Positions 34,051 to 45,948 of a stretch of 64,000 nt of DNA are shown piece by piece. The DNA is taken from positions 54,532,203 to 54,596,202 of the forward strand of contig OY804586.1 of the NCBI GenBank assembly GCA_963680875.1, in the 5' to 3' direction. Position 1 is the first letter of the stretch; the number at the start of each line of letters is the position of its first letter. The translations under genes were made by a program, and so were the position numbers. Below the pieces are notes generated by a model. The model saw only the letters and a list, made by a program, of their open reading frames with translations. It searched no databases and was not told the origin of the DNA. The DNA is from Bathymodiolus brooksi (lineage: Eukaryota; Mollusca; Bivalvia; Mytilida; Modiolidae).

Positions 34051-35502
34051 TAGATGTATCCGGCGGAAAACACCAGCCAGTAGTCAGAGAGCTCCGTTAG
34101 TCAGCATTTCAACACAGTTTCCACTGGAACTAGTTTGTATAGACTCCCTAACTCTTGAGCAATCTAAAGGCGAACACCATAGCATCTTTTGGTTATCACA
34201 GACCACTTTACTAGATATGCTCAAGCTATACCAATTAGGAACCAGACAGCAAAGACTACAGCACAGACACTCTTTGACAACTTTATATTTCATTATGGCA
34301 TTCCTCAGCGAATCCATTCAGACCAGGGTGCCAATTTTGAATGTAAGATTGTCAAAGAACTCTGTACTCTGACAGGGATGAACAAGTCAAGAACCACCAG
34401 CTACAATCCCATGGGGAATGGAATGTGTGAACGTCTTAATCGTACACTACTTGGGATGTTAGGAACTATGGAACAACACCAGAAGTCTAATTGGAAGGCA
34501 TACGTTGCACCTATGGTACATGCCTACAATTGCACCAGACATGAATCGATATGAGTATCACCCTACTTTATTATGTTTGGGAGACACCCGAGACTTCCCA
34601 TAGACTTGGCCTTCGGCATTAGCAAAGACAAGAGGCAGCCAGTTGGATCATATGTGAAGAACCTTCGTGACAGGTTAACACATGCCTATCAACTTGCTAC
34701 TGAAGCTTCCAGAAATGCACAAGTTTGTCAAAAGGAAGGATACGACATCAAAGTCAGAGGTGCTACGATACAGAAAGGCGACAGAGTCCTAGTGAAGGAA
34801 GTTTCCTTTGATGGCAAACACAAACTTGCAGACACATGGGAAAAGGTACCATATGTGGTGGTGGACCAAGCTGACAGTGAGATACCTGTGTTCACTGTAA
34901 TTAGAGAAGATGGCGAAGGGAGAACCAGAATACTTCACAGAAATTTACTTTTACCTGTAGGATTTATCAGAGAACAGGAAATTCCACAAGAAAAACCAAA
35001 ACCAGTTCCAAGACCGCGAATGAGACAACAGAAGTCAATACCGGTAGCGGTAAACGCGTCAACTTCAGATGATTCTACAGATGAATCCACTGATGAATCT
35101 GAAGTTGAGTATATGCTCAGACCAGATGACAGTGAATCAATACTCACTGAGAATTCAGATGGTACAGCACATGATATTTCCATTTTATCTGGGGACGCCC
35201 ATCCCGAGGACATCCGAGGGGAAGAAATGGAAATAGGAAGCGCTTACGACACTGCTGAGGTTGAAGATGAAACACCTCAGGATACTGAGTCAAAGACACC
35301 AGTACCAATCAGAAGGTCCGTAAGAGAACGAAGACAACCTGCTTGGTTAACTTCCGGACAATATGACGTGAGCAAATCGACTACATGTATTAACCAGACT
35401 TCTTTACAGCAACAAATTCCAGAATGGCAACAGAAAGCTGATTATATCACATCTCTATGTAAAACACACATTTTTGCAGGTTTAGAGGGAGAGAGGCAGT
35501 AA
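34051..35502 (+). pseudogene. Ty3/gypsy element 2 pol: integrase core and C-terminal module
   Basis: After a frameshift region (34051-34188) the core shows VITDHFTRYAQA, RIHSDQGANFE and NGMCERLNRTLLG, i.e. both Asp and the Glu of the triad. An in-frame TGA at 34552 precedes FGRHPRLPIDLAFG and the C-terminal module (VLVKEVSFDGKHKLADTWEK, RTRILHRNLLLP). The tail is long, acidic and Ser/Thr-rich and ends RRSVRERRQPAWLTS.. at TAA 35502. Confidence 0.9.
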
Positions 35503-35540
35503 AAACCATTCTGGAGATTATTAACCACCACCAGTAGCAA

Positions 35541-35574
35541 ATGACAGGATGTCATTTTACAGCTCGGGGGAGTT
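35541..35574 (+). promoter_or_regulatory. Polypurine tract of Ty3/gypsy element 2
   Basis: 'agctcgggggagttt' directly precedes TGTGATAGTG, the likely start of the 3' LTR. Confidence 0.55.
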
Positions 35575-36939
35575 TGTGATAGTGCTAGAGTTTTAGACAT
35601 TTTTGTATAATTTGATATTATTAACTATATTGTATTTTAATTGTAGATTTATATTATTAAGCAGAATAGAAATAAAAAGATTTAATTATCTTGTATATTT
35701 TATTCAATAATTACTTTATACCTTTGTAGTCTGCTAGTTTAGTCAAGTGTGACAATTCTTTATATTACTTTCTTTCTTTTCTATTGGTCAGTTTATTTTG
35801 GCGGGAACCTTTTGTCTTTACTTTTATTGTTTGTGTCATATTCACTTTGAAGAAGCTATATTGAACAGCCATATTTTCTTAGGCAATCTTATATTGGAAT
35901 TTATACTTGAAATTGTACATCTAGTTTTTAAGGTCAGTTTTCATTCTTATACTAATTCAAATAATATTTAATCATCTAATTTCCCAAATTGAGTGTAAGT
36001 TGCAAGTATGGCAAGATTTGGAATAATTGAGAGAGAGAATGTTGATACATGATTGTGATGACTGAATGGTAACATTTTAACTAATTGCAATAAATAATGA
36101 GTAATTCAGTAAAACACATTTTTACCTGGATTTAATATCTAAAGTTTGCAATTAAAAGCATAAATAATGTTAATGGTTTAAATTATAATATCAATAATGT
36201 TAAAGAATATTTTAACAGTCTGAATGAGTGTGTACTAATGATTTTAAACTTTGATTTAAAGTAAAATAAGTAAATACTTTAAATGTTTCATTGTAATGGG
36301 AGATAACCCAGTAGTTATTATTTTAATATTATTCTTCAGGTAAAATTGGAAATATATGAGTTTGACCAGATCGTATATGAAGTTGCAGACCTTTGCACCT
36401 CATGTGAGGTAGGTTTAATTGTATTTTTGCTTGCTTTGTTCAGCTTAGCTTTTTAATGCTTGCATTCTATGATGCAAACATGTAATGTCTTGTCTGCATT
36501 AATCTAATGCTGCTATTTGTTGTTATTTAATCATGTATTATTATTGTGAAGCCACAGCTTCAATATGACTGTGTAAACATGCATTTATGAATATGATAAA
36601 CATAATTATAAAATGGTATTTGTATATATATTTGAGTGAACTCAGAATGGTCCGTTACCATTCTGTTGTGCATACATAAAATTGTATTATTTTAGATAAT
36701 AGGAAATACACTCAACATTTCCTATATATCATTGTAACTTATTTTTTATTATTGTTATTACTATGTCTAATTAAGGACATTCTTTGTTATTTTAGGGTTA
36801 TGCTTTACAACTTTATTTACAACTTGATTTAGAACGTCTTATATAATGTGAATATTGAGGAAAATAAAGAATCCATATATAACTCAGATATATTTTAGTG
36901 TTTTCATTCATTTATAACTGAGGAGGAAACACCACTACA
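35575..36939 (+). repeat. Probable 3' LTR of Ty3/gypsy element 2
   Basis: Starts TGTGATAGTGC after a purine tract; AATAAA is at 36863-36868. The end is placed at the CACTACA at 36933-36939, which mirrors the TGT start, giving about 1365 bp. No second LTR is in the window because the 5' part is missing, so the right border is uncertain (another TACA lies at 36950). Confidence 0.45.
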
Positions 36940-36956
36940 ATCGATCAACTACAGCC

Positions 36957-37505
36957 GTGCGGAAATATAAACGCGCTAGTGATGGAATGAGTGCAAATGT
37001 GTCCAACATTCTTGATCCGCCGAAACCAGCACAGGAAAACTGTCCAATACTTCAAGAAATCTCCGATTATTCCGCTACTCCAGGAAAAAGACCATGTACC
37101 GATCGCGAGGGCGTTAATAGTGTTTTGCCAGTAGATAGTGACTCCCGTACCGTCGTTCGAGATGGTGCATAATAACTCAAGTGTCAAATCCATTATTATT
37201 CAAAGAATCAATCCGTAAATGAAGGCATAAAATAATATGAATACAAATGTATTATGGAAGCTAAACGGACACAGTGCACAAACACGGCAATATCTGGCAA
37301 GATTAACATAATGCTGATTAATGAAATTTGGACAAATCTGCGCCACTTTGGTAACAAAGGATGCCAAAAATTCCCCTTTGTTAAAACAAGAAAGAACAAG
37401 GGACACGCTCTCCAAATACGACGTCTCATATTCGCATCACCCCTTGGTTACCTTACATTCAAGGGAGTGAAGAAAATCAATTTAAACTATCAATATTTAT
37501 TGTAA
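36957..37505 (+). other. Two short unrecognised ORFs
   Basis: 36957-37172 lacks an ATG at its start but contains an open stretch with NILDPPKPAQENCPIL and SATPGKRPCTDREG; its composition recalls the N-terminal region of LINE ORF1 proteins. 37254-37505 (83 codons, ATG) has NEIWTNLRHFGNKGCQKFP. I recognise no domain in either; they may be captured or LINE-derived debris. Confidence 0.25.
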
Positions 37506-38529
37506 TTTAAGCAACAAACTTGGTAAGCTCAAACTGGAACCAGTTCAGAACCGACCCCTCATAGTGGACATGAGATGGCCTTGCCCTAACTTCCTGCGAA
37601 AACGCAGGAAAGTTATACTATAATATGATCCGACGTAGAATACCGGAAATAATCGTGGCCCCAAATCTTGCCAGATCCCGCCAATAAGGCAACTGTGACA
37701 AGACAATTTATTTTAAAATACAATATATTGAAAATAACACAAATATGAAGATGCTTAGACAAATAAAGTACAATCAATATCGCTGTATTTGACAAATTCT
37801 TAAAAAGATAATTCTTAATTGGTTTTTCTATGGCGATTAGTCTGTCAATATGAAAATAAAACACGGTAGCTATAGTTTATTACTCCTGGCCTATTCGTGG
37901 AAAATAAAATAAAAATCCTGACGCTAAATGAAATCACAATTGTTAGTTACGTCTGCTAAAATACATTCTTGACTGAATTCGTTCATCAAGACATCACATC
38001 AGTTACAACTGTCTGTCAACAAAATGTACATCGAGCTCCCTCCAGCTGTTCCATCAAATGCCGACAAAACGCGAAAGTACTTATAGCGGTATAATCCACA
38101 TATGTAAATCCATGGAATTTCCCTTAAATTTACTCCGGTCAGCCTGAAAAATTCATAAAACAGCAGCAGACATCGTTGGTAGAAAGAAGGGGAGGGGGGA
38201 TTAAAAAATGTTCGACTTAGTTTTTCAATCAAGTTTTTTGAATGATGGAAATGACGTCACATGATGCATACAATTTTGGGTCTGACCCGGGAGAAACAGA
38301 CTGTTCCGGAATTTCTCTTTCACTAAATTGGTTTATCTCATCAAAATGATAAACCTTATTATATGAACGTTTCACCAAAACACCAGTTTGCGGTTTTTTT
38401 TTGCATTCACAATCACTTTGTTTTGTAAAATTGCATAGTTGTTAGTAAATTTCATTTGTTTTGAAGAATTAAATTTTTAAATTTGAATTTGTCATTTTCA
38501 ATTTCAGGGTAAACATTTCTGTTCTAATC
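37506..38529. other. Intergenic; nothing recognised
   Basis: AT-rich, no supported ORF or repeat family. Confidence 0.5.
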
Positions 38530-39202
38530 ACAATATCTTGACGTTTTATCTGGCGAAATAGAGAAAAATCTGTATAAAATCTGTATATTATATATATATA
38601 AAGACACAAGTAATGAAACAAGTTTTATTTAGCCTATGTGGTCATAACTTCCGGTTCGGTAGCAAATAAAGTTGACAATGAAACTATTCCAAAAACGGAA
38701 ATGACCTGAAAAATTTTCCGGGTTCAGGAGCTGACACAACATGCTTTTATGCATCCCCTTCCTTTTGCAACCTTCTGCCATTCTTTTTCTTAAAGGCAGT
38801 ATGTAATAGAAATAGTTGACACTATGTGTACACATACCAAGCTAGTAGGTCCAAATATTTAGACATTTCATTTCATTTCAACTACCAATTTGATGTGGCC
38901 GACAATTTATTTTGTTATTACTTCCCTTTTCGGTAAATGCTAGAGTATTGTTACAGTTGGTATCTTACAAAATTATATACAAAAAACTTGTTTCATTACT
39001 TGTGTCTTTATATATATAATATACAGATTTTATACAGATTTTTCTCTATTTCGCCAGATAAAACGTTAAGATACTGTGTTCTAATGCGGACGTGATATTA
39101 ACTTTAAAAAATTCGATATATATCTTTCAATAGTAACTTAATATCACGTCCGCATTCTTCTTTAATATTTTTCAATAGTAACTTAGTATCACGTCCGCAT
39201 TC
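38530..39202. repeat. Inverted pair of the 254-bp repeat plus partial third copy
   Basis: 38540-38640 is the reverse complement of the middle of 38911-39070 ('tttcattacttgtgtcttta', 'ctctatttcgccagataaaa'). The arms of about 110 bp are separated by about 270 bp. The full copy 38911-39163 ends with the same 19-bp hairpin arms, and the terminal 40 bp ('cacgtccgcattcttctt') is repeated once more to about 39202. Confidence 0.8.
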
Positions 39203-39740
39203 TTCTTTAAATCATCAGGTGTCTTCTTAAAACAAGATCAACGACAAAAAGACGGGTATGTAATTTTATATTATATAAGGTTACATGTATATATATAAAT
39301 GATTTTTGATGTTTATGAAACATTTGATCAAACTCATGTTTTATCTATTTAGTCGTTTTGAATGAAAACGAAAGTAGATTATTAAGTAATAATTAAGGGA
39401 TGTTTTTTATTTGTTATCTATATATAAATTATTGATGATGTTTATGAAACATTTGATCAAACTCGTGTTTAATCTATTTAGTCGTTTCAATGAAAACGAA
39501 AGTAGATTATTACATATAAGTAATAGTTTGGTTAAGTTTTATGGATCTATTTGTGTTTTCTATAACATTTGAAATTATTTCTTCAATTTGGAGCATGACA
39601 TTTAATAAATCGTTTTTTAATCAAACAAAAAATAGAAATTGAAGATTGACTGAGTGTGAAATGTTGCCATGGAAACGTTTAGATAAGTACGAACTTGCTA
39701 ATCAATCGTATTTATTTTGATGATTTAAAAAAATATTAAA
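39203..39740. repeat. Two-copy ~105-bp direct repeat
   Basis: 39285-39400 and 39415-39525 share 'tgtttatgaaacatttgatc', 'aaactcrtgtttwatctatt' and 'gaaaacgaaagtagattatt'. The rest of the interval is plain. Confidence 0.75.
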
Positions 39741-41069
39741 ATGCTTTTTCGTTCACCTGGACCAAAGGTCCATGTGAACTATTGCCATAACTTTGCGTCT
39801 GTCGTCTGTTGTCTGTCGTCTGTTGTCTGTAGTCTGTTGTCTGTAGTCTGTTGTCTGTCGTCTGTAAACTTTTCACATTTCAAGGCTTTTTCTCCGAAAC
39901 CACTGGGCCAATTGCAACCAACCTTAGCAAGAATGTTCCTTGGATGGTCCTCTACAAAGTTTCTGTTTTTTGTTCTAGTCGGATATTCAACATGGCTGCC
40001 AGGGTCAATAATATGCTCTGATTGGCTGAAATTTCAAAGATCTTCTTCTCTGAAACTAATGAACTGACTGAACCCAAACTGTAAATGAATGATTATTGGA
40101 ATGTCCTTTACCAAATTTCTGTTTTTTATGTCGATCGGAAATCCAAGATGGCCGTCATCGCAGGACACAGATTAACATTGGACCCTATGGGAAAATGTTC
40201 AAATGCCTTCTTCTCAGAAACTACAAATATGATTAAAGCCAAACTGTACATGAATGTTCATTGGATGGTCCTCTACAATCTTAAGGTTTTTTATTCCGAT
40301 ATGAAATTCAAAATGGCGGCTACGGCAGGACTTGGTTTAACATTGGACCCTATGGGGAAAATGTTTCAAAATGCTTCTTCTCTGAAACCACTAGGACAAT
40401 TGAAACCAAACTGCCCAGGAATGATCATTGGAAGGTCCTCTACAAAGTTTCTGTTTTTTCATGCTGATCGGAAATCCAAGATGGCCGCCACCGCAGGACA
40501 TAGATTAACATTGAACCCTATGGGAAAATGTTCAAATGCCTTCTTCTCAGAAACTACAAATATGATTAAAGCCAAACTGTACATGAATGTTCATTGGATG
40601 GTCCTCTACAAATTTTAGGTTTTTTGTTCCGATATGAAATTCAAAATGGCGGCTACGACAGGACTTAGTTTAACATTGGACCCTATGAGAAACATGTTTC
40701 AAAACGCTTCTTCTCTGAAACCACTTGGACAGTTGAAACCAAACTGCCCAGGAATGATCATTGGAAGGTCCTTTACAAAATTTCTGTTGTTCATGCCGAT
40801 CGGAAATCCAACATGGCTGCCACCACAGGTCATAGTATTAAAACTGGACCATATGGGGAAAATGCAGAAATATGTTCTTCTCTGAAGCTATTGCACTGAT
40901 TGAACCTAAACAGTGCATCAATCATTGGAAGGTCCTTTACAAACTTTGTGTTTTTTATGGTTGATCGGAATTCCAAGATGACTACCACTGCAGGACATAG
41001 TTTTTACATAGGACCAATTGGTTCTTTTAATAACCAGGTGAACGATACAGGCTCTTGAGAGCCTCTGGG
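39741..41069. repeat. Satellite block of ~166-bp units with inverted ends, copy 1
   Basis: Units repeat 'aagatggccgccaccgcagg', 'acattggaccctatgggraa' and 'ccaaactgcccaggaatgat' about every 164-168 bp (40148, 40313, 40480, 40647, 40812, 40977). The block starts with CGTTCACCTGG (39750-39760) and ends with CCAGGTGAACG (41034-41044), followed by GGCTCTTGAGAGCC. A (gtctgtcgtctgtt)n tract lies at 39798-39865. ORFs of 83-177 aa here are repeat readthrough. I recall this 'ttcacctggaccaaaggtcc' repeat from bivalve genomes. Confidence 0.85.
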
Positions 41070-42544
41070 TTTTTTTTAACAATTGCTTCCATAGTACAAA
41101 ACGAGAATCGCGCAAGTCCCACTTAGCATTCTAGTAAAAGATCATTGTATAGAATTAAACTATATTCCTATTGTTTGTGCTTCAGAGACACTTTTCATGT
41201 CACCTCTATGGTACATTCAAGAATGCATAACAAGTTTAATATCAAGTCAACAAAAGATTTTCCTATAGATAAGATAAATGATAGTTTATTATAGTGTCAC
41301 ATATTGATCAACAATATATAAATATGTACAAAACTACATCATAAAACAAAGATCAATATCCAGCATTTATAGACTTATGAGACACTGTATATACAAATAA
41401 AAACTTTAAAAATTTGACTAAAGGACAATATTACAAAAAAAGTATACATAATAAAGTACATTAAAAATCGTAATAAGATAATTAAAGAAATTAAAGAAGT
41501 TCAATAAAAATCTAGTTTTAAAAGCTTTAACTTGGAACTTAATAAATTAAATAGTTAACACATTAAAATATCATAAAAATCTTTTGTGTCTTAAAAGAAA
41601 TGTATGCAGTGTGTGAGCAAGAAGTGGCTGGATTTCATTACATTTCAATATAGATATAAATTTCTGTTCCATGGATAAACAATCAAAATTGACAATCAAA
41701 CGTTTTGAGTTTTGCATCAGTTCAAACCGGATGCTCTGAATAGAGTGGACAGTTCATCATGAAATGCTGTTCATCTTCAACGACTGAGTTTTCACACAGT
41801 TTACAGAGTGTCATTCAAATGTACTTGCGGTCTGGAATACCGACCAGTCTCAACAGCTAACGGTAACGGGCCCAGTTCTATAAAGTGCCATTGTTCGTCT
41901 CACTGAACGTGGTATGTTAGACAGTACAAATTGTTCTGCATTTACATTTTCTTTGTACAAACGATAAGTTCTTAGTTTGTTACCATTAGGTTGATTTCTG
42001 TCGTTAAAAAGTTCAGTAGGAAACTCATCATTATCCTGTTCCATCATTTTATCTTTGATTAGACGCATTACTGTTTTTACTGTTATTTGAGTGTTGTTAA
42101 CTACATCAGCACATTCAATAGAGTTAATAAATCCGGACACAGTTTCATGCCATCCTTTTCGACGTCCTGAAGCCCAGTGCGACACAGTTGTTATAAGTCT
42201 GTCGCCTTCGGTGCGTTTCAATCTACTTATTAGCCGGATGCATGAAAGTTTTTGTTTGTTAAAACACGTCATTAATCCTAGATCACCCCGCACAGTTAAG
42301 TTAGAAGTCCATTTTCCTACAGCTAAAAATAGTTTCCCTACTTTATTCTGGAAGTTATTAATAACACTATATTGTTTAGTTCCCCATATACCACTTCCAT
42401 AGAACAAGATAGGTTCGACTGTAGATTCATACAGTTTAATGAAAACAGAATAAGTCATACCTCCACAACTCACAAATTTTCCGTAAAGTGCGCCTAGTGC
42501 ACGACTTGCTGATTTTGCCAATTTCTCTAACGGCTTTGTTCATG
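41070..42544 (-). pseudogene. LINE 3' end, duplicated fragment
   Basis: Starts at an 8-T tract (poly-A on the minus strand) abutting the satellite. A 223-codon frame (41850-42521) covers the ORF2 C-terminus: FYGSGIWGTKQYSVINNFQN, GDLGLMTCFNKQKL and ISRLKRTEGDRLI. It corresponds to 43354-44831 of the longer LINE and ends abruptly at 42544 where satellite sequence resumes. Confidence 0.85.
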
Positions 42545-43353
42545 TTGGATGGTCCTCTACAATCTTAAGGTTTTTTGTTCCGATATGAAATTCAAAATGG
42601 CGGCTACGGCAGGACTTAGTTTAACATTGGACCCTATGGGGAAAATGTTTCAAAATGCTTCTTCTCTGAAACCACTAGGACAATTGAAACCAAACTGCCC
42701 AGGAATGATCATTGGAAGGTCCTCTACAAAGTTTCTGTTTTTTCATGCTGATCGGAAATCCAAGATGGCCGCCACCGCAGGACATAGATTAACATTGAAC
42801 CCTATGGGAAAATGTTCAAATGCCTTCTTCTCAGAAACTACAAATATGATTAAAGCCAAACTGTACATGAATGTTCATTGGATGGTCCTCTACAAATGTT
42901 AGGTTTTTTGTTCCGATATGAAATTCAAAATGGCGGCTACGACAGGACTTAGTTTAACATTGGACCCTATGAGAAACATGTTTCAAAACGCTTCTTCTCT
43001 GAAACCATTTGGACAGTTGAAACCAAACTGCCCAGGAATGATCATTGGAAGGTCCTTTACAAAATTTCTGTTTTTCATGCCGATCGGAAATCCAAGATGG
43101 CTGCCACCACAGGTCATAGTATTAAAACTGGACCATATGGGGAAAATGCAGAAATATGTTCTTCTCTGAAGCTATTGCACTGATTGAACCTAAACAGTGC
43201 ATCAATCATTGGAAGGTCCTTTACAAACTTTGTGTTTTTTATGGTTGATCGGAATTCCAAGATGACTACCACTGCAGGACATAGTATTTACATAGGACCA
43301 ATTGGTTCTTTTAATAACCAGGTGAACGATACAGGCTCTTGAGAGCCTCTGGG
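42545..43353. repeat. Satellite block of ~166-bp units, copy 2
   Basis: Second copy of the distal part of the satellite, ending with CCAGGTGAACG at 43318-43328 and a 9-T tract at 43354 where the LINE begins. Confidence 0.85.
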
Positions 43354-44136
43354 TTTTTTTTTAACAATTGCTTCCATAGTACAAAACGAGAATCGCGCAA
43401 GTCCCACTTAGCATTCTAGTAAAAGATCATTGTATGGAATTAAACTATATTCCTATTGTTTGTGCTTCAGAGACACTTTTCATGTCACCTCTATGGTACA
43501 TTCAAGAATGCATAACAAGTTTAATATCAAGTCAACAAAAGATTTTCCTATAGATAAGATAAATGATAGTTTATTATAGTGTCACATATTGATCAACAAT
43601 ATATAAATATGTACAAAACTACATCATAAAACAAAGATCAATATCCAGCATTTATAGAGTTATGAGACACTGTATATGCAAATAAAAACTTTAAAAATTT
43701 GACTAAAGGACAATATTACAAAAAAAGTATACATAATAAAGTACATTAAAAATCGTAATAAGATAATTAAAGAAATTAAAGAAGTTCAATAAAAATCTAG
43801 TTTTAAAAGCTTTAACTTGGAACTTAATAAATTAAATAGTTAACACATTAAAATATCATAAAAATCTTTTGTGTCTTAAAAGAAATGTATGCAGTGTGTG
43901 AGCAAGAAGTGGCTGGATTTCATTACATTTCAATATAGATATAAATTTCTGTTCCATGGATAAACAATCAAAATTGACAATCAAACGTTTTGAGTTTTGC
44001 ATCAGTTCAAACCGGATGCTCTGAATAGAGTGGACAGTTCATCATGAAATGCTGTTCATCTTCAACGACTGAGTTTTCACACAGTTTACAGAGTCTGTCA
44101 TTCAAATGTACTTGCGGTCTGGAATACCGACCAGTC

Positions 44137-44809
44137 TCAACAGCTAACGGTAACGGGCCCAGTTCTATAAAGTGCCATTGTTCGTCTCACTGAACGTGGT
44201 ATGTTAGACAGTACAAATTGTTCTGCATTTACATTTTCTTTGTACAAACGATAAGTTCTTAGTTTGTTACCATTAGGTTGATTTCTGTCGTTAAAAAGTT
44301 CAGTAGGAAACTCATCATTATCCTGTTCCATCATTTTATCTTTGATTAGACGCATTACTGTTTTTACTGTTATTTGAGTGTTGTTAACTACATCAGCACA
44401 TTCAATAGAGTTAATAAATCCGGACACAGTTTCATACCATCCTTTTCGACGTCCTGAAGCCCAGTGCGACACAGTTGTTATAAGTCTGTCGCCTTCGGTG
44501 CGTTTCAATCTACTTATTAGCCGGATGCATGAAAGTTTTTGTTTGTTAAAACACGTCATTAATCCTAGATCACCCCCGCACAGTTAAATAAGAAGTCCAT
44601 TTTCCTACAGCTAATAATAGTTTCCCTACTTTATTCTGGAAGTTATTAATAACACTATATTGTTTAGTTCCCCATATACCACTTCCATAGAACAAGATAG
44701 GTTCGACTGTAGATTCATACAGTTTAATGAAAACAGAATAAGTCATACCTCCACAACTCACAAATTTTCCGTAAAGTGCGCCTAGTGCATGACTTGCTGA
44801 TTTTGCCAA
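44137..44809 (-). pseudogene. LINE ORF2 C-terminal region
   Basis: Two frames (44570-44809 and 44137-44559) split by an extra C in 'atcacccccgc' near 44574; the duplicate at 41850-42521 lacks the extra base and stays open. Beyond the stop, another frame holds CKLCENSVVEDEQHFMMNCP, the usual terminal Cys-Cys-His-Cys knuckle, so a further shift is present at about 44140. Confidence 0.8.
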
Positions 44810-45230
44810 TTTCTCTAACGGCTTTGTTCATGTTGATATGTTTATCAAACCAGAGACCGAGGTACTTGTAAGATTCGACGTACTCAATTTTGGAATTTGA
44901 GCATGTAAGTATAAAGTTACTACGTTGAACTGAAGGATTCCTATAATGAACAATTTGTGTTTTGCTAGCATTAATGTGCAGTTTCCATTCAGAACACCAA
45001 GATGTTACTACGTCTAGCATTTGTTGAAGTTTTAATTCGTCTGGTGCTATAAGCGCAATGTCATCTGCGTATAGTAGAATACTTAAGAAAATATCGTCTA
45101 TTTTAATTCCACACTGGAGATAGTTAATCTGCTGTGCCAAGTCGTTTATATAAACTGCAAACAAGCTAGGGTAGATTAAACACCCATGTTTAACCCCTGC
45201 ATTAACTTTGAATCATGGAGTAAATTGGTC
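44724..45230 (-). pseudogene. LINE ORF2 reverse transcriptase, distal part
   Basis: FAVYINDLAQQINYL, then the catalytic LLYADDIALIAPDE (YADD), then INASKTQIVHYR and YKYLGLWFDKH (thumb). It ends where the frame is lost near 44820. The link to the upstream RT segment is broken between 45165 and 45232. Confidence 0.88.
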
Positions 45231-45232
45231 AT

Positions 45233-45948
45233 TTACACATTGTCATATAAAGATTGTAACGCAGATAGGAATTTTCCTCGCACACCCGCCTTAGACAATT
45301 TGTACCAAAGTAAGTTTCTCTGAACAGTATCGAAAGCCTTTCGCATATCGACAAAGCAAATAAAAGTCGAGAGTCTTGATATTTTACGGTCCTTGATGAT
45401 GGAGTGTAATGTATGTATGTGTTCCTCACAGCTACGTTTTTCTCGGAAACCGTTCTGTTCATCACATAGAATGTTATTTTCATCTAGCCACACTGAAAGT
45501 CTTGTGTTCAAAACATAACAGTAAATTTTACTAGGCACGGAAATCAATGTTATTCCTCGGTAATTCAATGGGTTGTTTCTTGAATCTGATCCGCTTTTAT
45601 AAATAGGATTGATTATTCCTTTAGTCCATTGATCAGGTACTCGACCAAGTTCGAAACATCTGTTACATATTATAAATAGAAGGTCTATTACTCTCTGATT
45701 CTTGAGCACTTCAGAAGGTATTTCGTCGAAGCCAGCGGCTTTGCGGAGCTTTACCCGTTCAACGGCAACAATAATTTCCTCACGCGAAATCGGTTCGTTC
45801 AGTTCTGTCACATCTGGTTGATTTGCAAATGTGTCATTATCGTTAACGAGTGGACGAGTGATTTGATCTATGCTATAAAGTTGTTCAAAGTGTGATATCC
45901 ATTTACCTAGAACTACGTTCTTATCAGTTTGTACGGCACCTTCATTGT
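45233..45948 (-). pseudogene. LINE ORF2 reverse transcriptase, fingers and palm
   Basis: KLRKAAGFDEIPSEVLK, WTKGIINPIYKSGS, NYRGITLISVPSKIY, NGFREKRSCEEHI and FVDMRKAFDTVQR, the classical order of LINE RT blocks with the first catalytic Asp in FVDM.KAFD. Open over 45233-45811; upstream residues continue in other frames. Confidence 0.88.

Larger units (their letters stand above)
40261..44831. repeat. ~2.28-kb tandem duplication of satellite plus LINE 3' end
   Basis: 40261-42544 and 42545-44831 align at an offset of 2284-2287 with few differences (for example 'agagtgtc' against 'agagtctgtc', and 8 against 9 T). The joint at 42545 links LINE sequence ('ttgttcatgttg') to satellite ('gatggtcctctac'); both contexts share 'atgtt..' microhomology. 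Confidence 0.88.

Noticed and set aside
32395..39163. The two 254-bp direct repeats as LTRs of the + strand Ty3/gypsy element
   Set aside because: They lack TG...CA ends, no primer-binding site follows the first copy, and a purine tract with a TGTGATAG LTR start is found at 35575, inside the interval. A third, inverted copy also argues against LTRs.
40085..40885. Protein genes of 177 and 83 aa with 'KMAATAGLGLTLDPMGK' repeats
   Set aside because: They are readthrough of the 166-bp satellite; frames break at unit borders and the same text is found in both satellite blocks.
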